DNA from: Arthrobacter sp. KBS0703 | GTDB lineage: Bacteria; Actinomycetota; Actinomycetes; Actinomycetales; Micrococcaceae | Direction of reading: 5' to 3' | DNA length: 64,000 bases | Assembly (NCBI RefSeq): GCF_002008315.2 | Contig: NZ_MVDG02000001.1 | Span: 3,782,001 to 3,846,000 of the forward strand | Shown: positions 54,393 through 62,373 of the stretch, in pieces | How the letters are laid out: every line of letters begins with the position of its first letter | Numbering within the stretch: position 1 is the stretch's first letter | The notes under the pieces: generated by a model | The model's database searches: none | Told to the model about the DNA's origin: nothing | Seen by the model: only the letters and a program-made list of their open reading frames with translations | Translations under genes and position numbers: made by a program

Positions 54393-55436
54393 CTACCCTG
54401 ATTCCGCGGGCCGCCCGGAATCCCGGGTGACGGCAGCCGTGCTGCTCCGGACCACGAGTTGAGGGGGAAGCACTTCAAAGCTTTGGGGCCGGAGGGGGTC
54501 GGCCATGCGCTGCAGGAGCAGATCCGCGGAATGTATGCCGACGTCGCGGCTGACGGGGTCCACGGTGGTCAGCGAAAGGTGCCGGATCTGACCCAGGTAG
54601 GTGTTGTCGTACCCGACGAGTGAGAGCTGCGCGGGAATGCTGACGGAGCGCTCGGCGGCGGCAGAGAGCCCTCCGACGGCGAGGACATCGTTGGCGGCAA
54701 AGACGGCGGTGGGCTGCCGCCCGCCGTCGAGAAGCCGGCTCATGGCCTCAAAGCCGGACCTTTCAGTCATGTCCGTCTGCTCCACCCGGACGTAGTCTTG
54801 GAGGCCGTTGCGGGACATGGTGTCCCGATACGAGCCGGCCCGCAGGGCACCGGACCTGGTGGGTGCGGCAAGATGGGCGATATCGCGGTGGCCGAGGTCT
54901 ATCAGGTGTTCGACGGCGATGCGCGCGCCGGCGACGTCGTCGTTGGCGACAAGGTCTGCCGCTGGCAGGTCGAAGCCGCGGATGCCGGCTACGACCGTCG
55001 GTGTGTGCATGGATGCCCGTGTCAGGTCGTCGTCGGGCGCGATGTCTCCGGCGATGACGAGTCCGTCCACACGCAGATCCATGAACGGGGACACCGGGCT
55101 TTCTCCCGGGCGGGCGAGGTAGCGGGGGTCGCCGAGGACCATCCGCAGGTCTTTCTCCAGGAACACGCTCCTGAGCCCATCGAGCAACTCCACGAACCAG
55201 GGATTCGCCAGGTCATCGAGCAGCACTCCCACAATGCCCGTGCGTCCGCTGGCCAGCGAGCGCGCTGCGTTGCTCGGCCTGTAGTCCAGGGCGGCCATTG
55301 CCTCGGCGACGGCTGTTCGCTTTTGCTCGCTGACCTTGGGCGAACCCCGCAGCACCAGGGAAACGAGTGCGCGCGAGACGCCGGCTTCCTGCGCAACGTC
55401 CTCAATGGTGGCGCGCTTGCCCGTTCCCCTTTGCAT
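54393..55436 (-). CDS. LacI-family regulator of the adjacent MFS gene
   Basis: 347 residues. ATIEDVAQEAGVSRALVSLV is the DNA-binding domain; the sensor part shows RTGIVGVLLDDLANPWFVEL, DLGHRDIAHLAAPTRSGALR, PTAVFAANDVLAVGGLSAAA and LSLVGYDNTYLGQIRHLSLT. Start at 55436. It lies downstream of an MFS sugar transporter on the same strand, separated by a hairpin. An 18-bp perfect dyad in the transporter promoter (57148-57165) is the likely operator. Confidence 0.88.
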   Translation of the reverse strand: MQRGTGKRATIEDVAQEAGVSRALVSLVLRGSPKVSEQKRTAVAEAMAALDYRPSNAARSLASGRTGIVGVLLDDLANPWFVELLDGLRSVFLEKDLRMVLGDPRYLARPGESPVSPFMDLRVDGLVIAGDIAPDDDLTRASMHTPTVVAGIRGFDLPAADLVANDDVAGARIAVEHLIDLGHRDIAHLAAPTRSGALRAGSYRDTMSRNGLQDYVRVEQTDMTERSGFEAMSRLLDGGRQPTAVFAANDVLAVGGLSAAAERSVSIPAQLSLVGYDNTYLGQIRHLSLTTVDPVSRDVGIHSADLLLQRMADPLRPQSFEVLPPQLVVRSSTAAVTRDSGRPAESG

Positions 55437-55486
55437 CACTTCATTCCCCGACAATTGCCCGCCTCTTTCCGGCCAGCGTACCGCGC

Positions 55487-55512
55487 GGGGGCGGCGGGCA
55501 CCCGCCGCCCCC
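55487..55512 (-). terminator. Hairpin between the MFS gene and its LacI regulator
   Basis: GGGGGCGGCGGG (55487-55498) pairs with CCCGCCGCCCCC (55501-55512), a perfect 12-bp stem with a two-base turn. No U-tract. It may partly insulate the regulator gene from the transporter transcript. The very GC-rich stem may also explain the assembly trouble next to it. Confidence 0.6.
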
Positions 55513-55559
55513 GGCAGCCTCGACTGGAAGAGCCGCTTACGGCCGGTGCAGGGCAACTG

Positions 55560-55596
55560 CTGTCTCTTATACACATCTAGATGTGTATAAGAGACA
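55560..55596. other. Nextera mate-pair junction adapter, last base lost (library artefact)
   Basis: 37 of the 38 bases of the mosaic-end junction, the terminal G being replaced. It truncates the C-terminal tail of the MFS gene next to a GCCGTC tandem run. Confidence 0.96.
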
Positions 55597-57063
55597 CCGC
55601 CGCGTCGCCGCGGACTCGCCGGCCGCCGTCGCCGTCGCCGTCGCCGTCGGGGGAACGATGATGGGCAAAGCGCCGGTGCGGAAATGCACCTCCAGTTCTT
55701 CCAGGGACTGCCCGCTCGTCTCCGGCACGAACTTGGCAACGAAGACCAGGGACAGAACATTGACCAGCACAAACACGGCGAAGGTTCCCGTCGATCCCAA
55801 GGCGACCACGAGGATCGGGAACAGGAAGGAGATCGCCGCGTTGACGGTCCACAGGGCAAAGACCGCGATCCCCATGGCGAATCCCCGGATGGCCATCGGG
55901 AAGATCTCCGAAAGCAGCAGCCAGACGCAGGTCCCGATGAAGCACTGCACGAAGGCCACGAAGAGCATCATGGCGGCCAGGATCGTGTAACTGACGGCGT
56001 TGGACTGCGGAAGCATGAAGACGACGGCGAGAAGCGCCTGGGATCCGACAACACCGGAGAATCCGATGATGAGCATGCGGCGGCGCCCGACGAAGCCCAG
56101 GAGCCAGATGCCCACGATGGTCATGACCACCGATGTCACGCCCACGGCAATGGTTGCCACCAGCGACGCGCTCACACCGAGCCCGCTGCGTTCAAGGATG
56201 CTGGGCGCGTAGTAGTTCACCGTGTTGATCCCGGTCGCCTGCTGGACGACCGCGAGTCCGATGCCGATCCACAGCAGCCGGCGCATCCACGGGTTGTTCT
56301 TCAGGTCGCGCCAGGCATGCGAGCGCTCGTTGCGGGCCGTCGTGGCGGACTCGACGATCTCCTTGTACTCAGCCTCTGCTTCGTCCCGGTCCCGGCTCAG
56401 GTCCAGGATCCGCCGGCTATCCGCGAATCGGTCCCGGAGCGCGAACCAGCGCGGCGATTCCGGCAGCATCAGCATGCCGATCAGAAGCGCAATCGCGGGG
56501 ATCGACGCCACGCCGAGCATCAGGCGCCACACGGACGTGTCATGGATGAGGGTGTCGAGAAGAGCGTTGATGGCGAAGGCGAGCATCTGACCGGTGACGA
56601 TCATCAGCTCGTTGATGGTGACCATGCGGCCCCGCAGGTTTGCCGGCGCCATTTCCGCCAGATACAGGGGGCAGGTTACCGCCGCCGCGCCCACACCGAG
56701 GCCGAGGATCACGCGGGAGGACACCATGAAGGCGACATTGGGGGCGATGGCGCAGCCCAGGGCGCCCAGGAGGAACAGCAGTGCGCAGACAAGGAGCGTG
56801 CCGCGGCGGCCGAGTGCGTCAGCGAGCCGGCCTCCGGTCAGTGCACCCGCGGCGGCGCCGGGGAACAGCAGGGCACTGACCACCGTCGCCTGCTCGACGG
56901 CGTTCATGTTCAACGAGTCCTGCATGTACAGCAGCGCACCGGAGATGACTCCGGTGTCGTAGCCGAACAGGAGTCCGCCAAGCGTGGAGATGATGGTCAG
57001 GCGGGTGAGATACCCGCCGTGTTTGGAGCCCGATGCGGGCCGGTGTGCTGCGTGCAACGACAT
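55597..57063 (-). CDS. MFS sugar transporter, sugar-porter/IolT type, 3' end lost at the adapter
   Basis: About 490 residues to the adapter. Twelve helices; STLGGLLFGYDTGVISGALL opens helix 1, GGRLADALGRRGTLLVCALL and LGFVGRRRMLIIGFSGVVGS are the conserved loops, MLMLPESPRWFALRDRFADS the central PESPR motif, and KFVPETSGQSLEELEVHFRT the C-terminal PET motif. Close relatives carry myo-inositol or pentoses. The last residues are a Thr-Ala repeat (from GCCGTC repeats) running into the adapter. On the far side a frame reads AVALHRP to a stop, so little seems missing. Start at 57063 after AAGGA; a start three codons upstream is possible. Confidence 0.88.
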
Positions 57064-57146
57064 TGTTGACATCCTTGGATCGTTCGGCCGGACTGCCACG
57101 GCCTTCGGGCGGGGAATGCTACGAGTGGTGCAGTTCAGTTCCCACC

Positions 57147-57175
57147 AGATTAGAGCGCTCTAATCGCTGGGTCAA
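57147..57175 (-). promoter_or_regulatory. Promoter of the MFS gene with an 18-bp palindromic operator
   Basis: On the minus strand TTGACC (57175-57170) and TAATCT (57152-57147) are 17 bp apart. GATTAGAGCGCTCTAATC (57148-57165), a perfect dyad with the CG centre typical of LacI operators, fills the spacer and overlaps the -10, so binding would exclude polymerase. The LacI gene downstream is the obvious ligand-dependent repressor. Confidence 0.8.
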
Positions 57176-57227
57176 TAGTTTGTTCTGACATACGCTCAAA
57201 GTATGCGCACCACCGGAAGGAGACATC

Positions 57228-57506
57228 ATGCGCGGCAACCGCACGCAGTCCCCCGGCACACTGACCTCCCGCCTCAGCGAGGCTGGTCACCGCCCGTACT
57301 GCGCGGCCCATGAAGCTCGCCGCCACGAGGCGCTCCCAGCCCCGCACGCGGACGCTTCGCGCGTGCGGTGCAGGCTCCCTAAACTCCGGCGCCGTACCCC
57401 CATACGGCGGCGCCGGGCCCCCCTCCGCCCAAACCCCGGGCCCTGCAGCTGCCGGCCTTCACGTGCGCCAGGCCTTCCTCCACCAGTGCGGCCCACCGGA
57501 GCGTGA
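57228..57506 (+). CDS. ORF with good ribosome site, unknown product
   Basis: ATG preceded by GGAAGGAGACATC. The protein begins MRGNRTQSPGTLTSRLSEAG but soon turns into Arg/Pro-rich low-complexity sequence, typical of an out-of-frame reading of GC-rich DNA. Probably the 5' end of a damaged gene. The rest of the gap to 57719 shows only another weak minus-strand frame (57379-57570). Confidence 0.25.
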   Translation: MRGNRTQSPGTLTSRLSEAGHRPYCAAHEARRHEALPAPHADASRVRCRLPKLRRRTPIRRRRAPLRPNPGPCSCRPSRAPGLPPPVRPTGA

Positions 57507-57719
57507 CACCATCCGCCGTGGCGAACTCCCCGATGCTCCACTGACATCCCGAGCCCGTTGCTTGTGTCATGCGTGCGACGCCAATTCCTGACGTCGCGTG
57601 AGGTACAACAGCGAGACGCAGTGGCCGCTGCTGAGCCAATACTGAGAGTTGTTGTGGACAGGCTGAGAAACCTGGGCCCGGACTTTGTATATGGCCGGTG
57701 ACGGTTGCATCCTTGGAGC

Positions 57720-59237
57720 ATGGATGCTGTCCGGACGCTTGCCGGCCGTGGCCTGCCCCGGAAGCTCTGGGGTGTGCGAAAACGCGCAACGGCCACTGCT
57801 GTCTTCGTCGTGGCCGTGGCGCTCCTCATTGGCGGCCTGACGCTGCTGATACTGCTCCGGACGTCGCTCGTCTCCGCCGCGGAGGTCGCCGCCCGGGCCG
57901 AAGCCGCGGAGGTCGCCGCCCAAATCTCCGGCCAGGGCCTGGATGAAGGACGCCACTTCATTGAGTCTGGCGCGGACACCGGGCAGTATGTCCAGATCCT
58001 GGATCCGAAGGGGGCGGTTCTCGCCTCCTCGGTGCCTGCCGCGGCAGCAACTCCCCTGACCGCTTCGCGCCCAAGCGCCGGGCAAATGCTCATCCAGGGT
58101 GTGCCGGAACTGCCCAGCCTCGGAAACGACGACGAGTTCCTGGTTGTGGCGACCGGCGTCCGTGACAAGGGCGCCCTCTATACGGTGGTGGTGGCAGCCA
58201 CAGTCCAGGTCGAGGCCAACACCGTCGCCACCGTGTCGTGGTTCGTGCTCGGCGCCATTCCGCTGCTGTTGGCGCTGGTAGGGATCGCCGTCTGGATGCT
58301 GGTAGGCAGGTCCCTGCGCCAGGTGGAGAGAATCCGCGGCCAAGTCGCCATGATCAGCGCCCGCCGCCTGGACGGACGGGTGGAGGTGCCGCCCACGGCC
58401 GACGAGATACAGGCCCTGGCGCAGACCATGAACTCGATGCTGGACCGGATTGAGGCAGCCGATCTGGAACAGCGGCGCTTCGTCTCGGACGCCAGCCATG
58501 AACTGCGCAGCCCCCTCGCCACCCTCAGCGCCGGGGTGGAAATTGCCGCCGCCGACCCCTCCGGACGCACGTGGGAGGAGATGAAGTCGGTCCTTGCCGG
58601 CGAGACCGCACGGATGCGGTACCTCGTTGAAGATCTGCTCACGCTTGCCAAGGCCAACGACGGAGGACTGCGCCTGGAGAAGTCCGACGTGGATTTGGAC
58701 GACATCCTCAACGACGAGGTGGTCCGCCTGCGTTCCACAAGCCGGCACCGGATTGTGGCGCACCTCGAACCGGCCCGGATTACCGGCGATGCGCGCAGGC
58801 TGGCCCAGGTGGTCCGTAACGTCCTTGACAATGCCGACCGGCATGCCAAGTCCGTGGTGACCATCGAGATTCGCAACGGCGAGAGCCAAGCCATCATGAC
58901 CATCGATGACGACGGGCCGTCTGTGCCGGCCCCGGACCGGGAGCGGATCTTCGAGAGGTTTGTCCGGCTTGATGAGAGCCGGTCCCGTGAACAGGGCGGC
59001 AGTGGTCTGGGCCTTGCCATCGCCGCCGCCGTGATGGCAGCCCACGACGGGTCGATCAGGACAACGGAAGCGCCAGGAGGGGGCTGCCGCTTTGAAATGG
59101 TCTTCCCGCACGCCGCGCCTGCCGACGAGGCCGGGGCAGGGACCGGGGCAGGGACCGGGGCCGGGGCCGGGGCCGGGGCCGGGGCCGGGACGAAAATCGC
59201 CGGGACGAGAATCCCGGGGAAGAAAGTCCCGCGCTAG
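57720..59237 (+). CDS. Sensor histidine kinase, HAMP/HisKA type
   Basis: 505 residues. Two membrane helices (near 24-46 and 172-196) flank an extracytoplasmic sensor of about 125 residues without Cys. A HAMP domain (RSLRQVERIRGQVAMISARR) leads to the HisKA motif FVSDASHELRSPLATLS with His260. The ATPase boxes are NVLDNADRHAKS (N), DDDGPSVPAPDRERIFERFV (G1/F) and EQGGSGLGLAIAAAVMAAHD (G2). The tail is an unusual Gly-Ala-Thr repeat encoded by a GGGGCC tandem. Start taken at the ATG at 57720; no strong ribosome site. Its likely partner regulator lies 11 bases beyond its stop but on the opposite strand. Confidence 0.92.
   Translation: MDAVRTLAGRGLPRKLWGVRKRATATAVFVVAVALLIGGLTLLILLRTSLVSAAEVAARAEAAEVAAQISGQGLDEGRHFIESGADTGQYVQILDPKGAVLASSVPAAAATPLTASRPSAGQMLIQGVPELPSLGNDDEFLVVATGVRDKGALYTVVVAATVQVEANTVATVSWFVLGAIPLLLALVGIAVWMLVGRSLRQVERIRGQVAMISARRLDGRVEVPPTADEIQALAQTMNSMLDRIEAADLEQRRFVSDASHELRSPLATLSAGVEIAAADPSGRTWEEMKSVLAGETARMRYLVEDLLTLAKANDGGLRLEKSDVDLDDILNDEVVRLRSTSRHRIVAHLEPARITGDARRLAQVVRNVLDNADRHAKSVVTIEIRNGESQAIMTIDDDGPSVPAPDRERIFERFVRLDESRSREQGGSGLGLAIAAAVMAAHDGSIRTTEAPGGGCRFEMVFPHAAPADEAGAGTGAGTGAGAGAGAGAGTKIAGTRIPGKKVPR
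59133..59190 (+). repeat. GGGGCC/GGGGCA tandem repeat in the kinase gene
   Basis: About nine hexamer units (ggggca-ggga-cc variants, then six near-perfect ggggcc) encode the Gly-Ala tail of the histidine kinase. Unit number is likely to vary between strains or be miscounted in assembly; changes in whole units keep the frame. Confidence 0.75.
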
Positions 59238-59248
59238 CTAGCGCCGCG

Positions 59249-59935
59249 CTATCCCACCGGGGCCTTGTCGGCGGTGAGCAGGTAGCCCATCCCCCGCACC
59301 GTCATCAGGCTCTGCACGCCGAACGGGACGTCGATTTTCCGGCGGAGATATCCAACGTAGACCTCGACGACGTTATCTCCGCCGTCAAAGGCGGCATCCC
59401 ACACGTTGTCCAGGATCTCGCCCTTTGAAATCACCTGGCCAGGCCGCCGCATCAGGAAGTGCAGCAGAGCGTACTCCTTGGCGGTCAAGGCAATCGCGGC
59501 CTCCCCCCGGCGCACCTGGCGGCTTGCCGTGTCAAGGCTCAAAGATCCCAGCTCCAGGACGACAGGCCGCTCCGGCGCTCCGCGGCGCACCAGCGCCCTG
59601 ATCCTGGCGACCAGGACGAGGAAGCTGAACGGCTTCGTCAGGTAGTCATCGGCTCCGAGGTCGAAGGCATCCGTCTGGTCGTACTCGCCGTCCTTGGCCG
59701 TCAGCACCAGAACGGGCGTCCAGATTTTGCGGCCCCGGATTTCTTTCAGTACGTCATAGCCATTCTGCAGCGGCAGCATCAGATCGAGCAGAATCACGTC
59801 GTAGGGCTTCTCCGTCGCAGCCCAGACCCCGCTGATGCCGTCATGAACGACGTCCACCACGAATCCTTCGTTGGCCAGCCCGCGGCGGACCGTATCGGCC
59901 AGCTGCTTTTCATCCTCGACAACCAGAATTCTCAC
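59249..59935 (-). CDS. OmpR/PhoB-family response regulator
   Basis: 228 residues. Receiver domain: acidic pair in MRILVVEDEKQLADTVRRGL, phosphoacceptor Asp51 in DVILLDLMLPLQNGY, Thr/Lys switch residues in VLTAKDGEYD and YLTKPFSFL (Lys101). The C-terminal winged helix has LTAKEYALLHFLMRRPGQVI, GGDNVVEVYVGYLRRKIDVP and MTVRGMGYLLT. Closest in wording to the MprA/TcrA-like and CusR/CopR groups. It is convergent with the histidine kinase rather than in an operon with it, an unusual layout for a cognate pair. Confidence 0.93.
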   Translation of the reverse strand: MRILVVEDEKQLADTVRRGLANEGFVVDVVHDGISGVWAATEKPYDVILLDLMLPLQNGYDVLKEIRGRKIWTPVLVLTAKDGEYDQTDAFDLGADDYLTKPFSFLVLVARIRALVRRGAPERPVVLELGSLSLDTASRQVRRGEAAIALTAKEYALLHFLMRRPGQVISKGEILDNVWDAAFDGGDNVVEVYVGYLRRKIDVPFGVQSLMTVRGMGYLLTADKAPVG

Positions 59936-60081
59936 GCCTGCCCCCGCCCATTCATTCTCGAAGTATCCCTGACGGAGGGCCGGTCTGTCCCTACGGCACG
60001 GGCTTCTCAGCTTGCTCTCATGACCGGTGCACCATCCTGTGCATGAGACCTTCGTGATCCGCTACAGGAAAGAATGCCACC

Positions 60082-60165
60082 ATGTACGCCACCTCCAGAC
60101 CCGCGGCCGTAATTTATCGCGCGCTGGGCTTCCGGCGGTGGATGAGCACGAACAGGCCGCCCTAA
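60082..60165 (+). CDS. Possible 27-residue peptide
   Basis: MYATSRPAAVIYRALGFRRW then MSTNRPP, with AGGAAAG nine bases before the ATG. Too short to judge; it lies in the 280-bp gap between the response regulator and the next gene. Confidence 0.22.
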   Translation: MYATSRPAAVIYRALGFRRWMSTNRPP

Positions 60166-60217
60166 CCCTTTCTCGCCTCAAGACAAGCGGAAGAACCGAC
60201 CGAGGAAGTGAAAGTCA

Positions 60218-60670
60218 GTGGCAAACATACGATGGGATCTTGTTCCCAACCCGGAGTGGGTACGGATGTACCGGCGCGGCCTCAGCCGCGGCCAAATCTC
60301 GGATCAGACCGGGGCGCCCATATCGACCGTGGGTTACCACCTGACGGCGGCACGGACCGCCGATCCGGCGCTTCGTGAGGAGCACTTTGCCGCCGCCAAC
60401 GGAGACCCTGCCAGGGCAACCCGGCGAAGCGTCGAACGTATGAACGAGCTCGTCGGAATGGTGCGGCAAACGGGCCGGTACCCCGCAACCAACGCGCCCG
60501 ACGCCTCGGAACGCAACCTCGCAGCATGGCTGCGCCGCCGCCGCCGGGACGCTGCAGCGGGATCGCTTACCCGCATCATCGATGACGGCCTGAGCGTTCT
60601 GCCGGACTGGAAGACCCCCAAGCGCGCCGGTCGGAGTGACGCCGGCCTGACGGCAGCGCGCCGGCGCTAG
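60218..60670 (+). CDS. Helicase-associated-domain protein
   Basis: 150 residues. GLSRGQISDQTGAPISTVGY is a helix-turn-helix. GRYPATNAPDASERNLAAWL then RRRRRDAAAGSL and LSVLPDWKTP match the helicase-associated domain found in short proteins scattered through Arthrobacter genomes, often in several copies. Probably binds nucleic acid; function unknown. GTG start at 60218 after GAGGAAGTGAAAGTCA. Confidence 0.72.
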   Translation: MANIRWDLVPNPEWVRMYRRGLSRGQISDQTGAPISTVGYHLTAARTADPALREEHFAAANGDPARATRRSVERMNELVGMVRQTGRYPATNAPDASERNLAAWLRRRRRDAAAGSLTRIIDDGLSVLPDWKTPKRAGRSDAGLTAARRR

Positions 60671-60682
60671 CGGGAGTGTTCC

Positions 60683-60710
60683 GCCTGTCGGAACCTCGAT
60701 CTCGACAGGC
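60683..60710. terminator. REP-like hairpin between convergent genes
   Basis: GCCTGTCG (60683-60690) pairs with CGACAGGC (60703-60710); the intervening bases read AACCTCGATCTC. The wording (CCTCGA, CTCGACAGG) resembles the repeat at 18128-18200. Lies between the ends of the helicase-associated gene and the PepSY-like gene. Confidence 0.5.
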
Positions 60711-60749
60711 TCGATCAGCGGGCGGGCTCCATCAGCGGACGGGCGGCGG

Positions 60750-61079
60750 TCAGTCGTCCTCGGCGCCCTGGTTCAGGACCTGGAAGTCCGGGCCGAGGTT
60801 CACTTCGACTTCCGGGCCGCTGTTCAGCCGGATCTCAACTTCGTAGGCAGAGCCCGGGTCCCCGCCGCCCTCAACATCGGTCACCGTCCCCGGCCCCACC
60901 TTGGCAAGCGCGGCCTCGACAGCTTTGTCGCGATCGGCCTGGCTCAGGGTGCTCTGGGAACCTCCGTTGGAGGTCAAGTCGTCAACCACCAGGCTTCCGG
61001 CCGCCGCCGCAACCGTTGCGCCGCCCAGGGCTGCCGCAGCCACTGCTGCTCCGATGATCCATGCTGTTCTCTTGCGCAC
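60750..61079 (-). CDS. Small secreted PepSY-like protein
   Basis: 109 residues. RKRTAWIIGAAVAAAALGGA is an export signal or anchor. The mature part contains LSQADRDKAVEAALAKVGPG, TVTDVEGGGDPGSAYEVEIR and EVEVNLGPDFQVLNQGAEDD, a single PepSY-type unit (helix followed by a V-x-D-V-E...Y-E-V-E-I strand pair). GTG start at 61079 after AAAGGAG. Such proteins sit outside the membrane and are thought to modulate peptidases or sensors. Confidence 0.78.
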   Translation of the reverse strand: MRKRTAWIIGAAVAAAALGGATVAAAAGSLVVDDLTSNGGSQSTLSQADRDKAVEAALAKVGPGTVTDVEGGGDPGSAYEVEIRLNSGPEVEVNLGPDFQVLNQGAEDD

Positions 61080-61211
61080 AACAGTCTCCTTTCACATCGT
61101 TTTCCCCAGTGTCCTACCGATTTTGGACCGCCACAACGCCCCACAGGAAACGCCCGCCCGGGCTACCCCCGGGCGGGCGAATCTCGTTCTTGCGGCGGGT
61201 GGGCTGTCCCG

Positions 61212-62372
61212 CTACAGGAGGCTTGTTCCGATGTCTTTGCCGATCCGTTGGAGCAGAGCGGCGGAGAGTTCGGGGTCCTTGGACGAGTCCTGGTCGGTGT
61301 ATTCGGCCAGGGTGTACACCCTCGTCAGCGACATTTCGGACCACCGCTCCCGGGGCAACAGGGAACGGCCGGCGACGGCGATGATCGGGCGGGAGCCAGA
61401 CCGGCGGGCGACGGCGGCCGGCAGCTTGCCGGACAGCGTCTGTTCGTCGATGCTGCCTTCGCCGGTGATGACCACGTCGCAGCTGTCCTTGCGGGCGTTG
61501 AAGCCGAGCAGGTCCAGGAAGTAGTCCGCGCCGGAGACCTGTTTGGCGCCGAGGAGCAGGCAGGCGTAGCCGATTCCCCCGGCGCTTCCGGCGCCGGCGT
61601 GCCCCGCCAGCGCCGTTGCGTCGGCGAACCCTGCCTCCGCCATCTTGGCGACGAGGTGCTCCAGGCCCTGGTCGAGGGCTGCGATGTCCTTCGGCTCGGC
61701 GCCTTTTTGCGGGCCGAAGACCGCCGGTGCCCCCTGGCCGCCGAGCAGCGGGTTGTGGACGTCGCTGGCGACGATGAGTTCCGTGTCCGCCAGTTCGGGG
61801 AGTCCGGTCCGGTGGACGGAGTCGATCAGTGCGAGGGCCCTGCCGCTGCCGTAGAGGTGCCGGCCGTCGGCGTCGCGGAAGCTGTAGCCCAGGGCTGTGA
61901 GCATTCCCATGCCGCCGTCGGTGCTGGCGCTGCCGCCCAGGGCCATGACGATCCTGGCCGGCTTCAGGCTGAGGGCGAACAGGATGGCTTCGCCGAAGCC
62001 GCGGCTGGATGCGCTGAGCGGTTCCAGCTTTCCGTCCGGGAGGAGCCCGAGGCCGCAGGTGTTGGCGACCTCGACGACGGCGGTCTCGCCGTCGAACGCG
62101 ATGTCCGCCTGGACGTGCTGGCCCGTGGGGCCGGCGACCGTGTAGCTTCGCCGGGTGAAGCCGGAGGCGACGGCGGCATCGACGCTGCCGTCACCTCCGT
62201 CCGCCAGCGGAAGCAGTTCGCAATGGACCGCTCCGGCTGTGCCGGCGGCACCGGCTGCCGAGCGGAGCCCCGCGGCCAGGGCGGCCGCAACCTCGCCGGC
62301 GGTGAGGCTGCCTTTGAACTTGTCGGGCGCGATGAGGGTCCGCACGGTTTTCGGGGCGGTGGTGCTGTGCAT
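61212..62372 (-). CDS. Glycerate kinase, class II-like GlxK/GarK family
   Basis: 386 residues. LIAPDKFKGSLTAGEVAAAL at the N-terminus, ELLPLADGGDGSVDAAVASG, VMALGGSASTDGGMGMLTAL and VVITGEGSIDEQTLSGKLPA are the four signature blocks of the GlxK/GarK glycerate kinases. It phosphorylates D-glycerate, the end product of glyoxylate/tartronate-semialdehyde or glucarate breakdown. The ATG at 62372 is one base past the stop of the upstream symporter gene, so the two are coupled. Confidence 0.92.
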   Translation of the reverse strand: MHSTTAPKTVRTLIAPDKFKGSLTAGEVAAALAAGLRSAAGAAGTAGAVHCELLPLADGGDGSVDAAVASGFTRRSYTVAGPTGQHVQADIAFDGETAVVEVANTCGLGLLPDGKLEPLSASSRGFGEAILFALSLKPARIVMALGGSASTDGGMGMLTALGYSFRDADGRHLYGSGRALALIDSVHRTGLPELADTELIVASDVHNPLLGGQGAPAVFGPQKGAEPKDIAALDQGLEHLVAKMAEAGFADATALAGHAGAGSAGGIGYACLLLGAKQVSGADYFLDLLGFNARKDSCDVVITGEGSIDEQTLSGKLPAAVARRSGSRPIIAVAGRSLLPRERWSEMSLTRVYTLAEYTDQDSSKDPELSAALLQRIGKDIGTSLL

Positions 62373-62373
62373 G

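Noticed and set aside
54393..55859. LacI protein extended upstream through the adapter to 488 residues
   Set aside because: The extra N-terminal part is translated adapter and antisense MFS sequence; the true start is the ATG at 55436 just before the helix-turn-helix.
55684..57069. Long plus-strand frame antisense to the MFS transporter
   Set aside because: Composition is Asp/Glu/His/Arg low complexity typical of antisense GC-rich DNA; the minus strand encodes a clear 12-helix transporter.
57379..57570. 63-codon minus-strand frame beginning MTQATGSGCQWSIGEF
   Set aside because: No ribosome site, ends in Gly-rich sequence from a hairpin-forming region; cannot be distinguished from chance.
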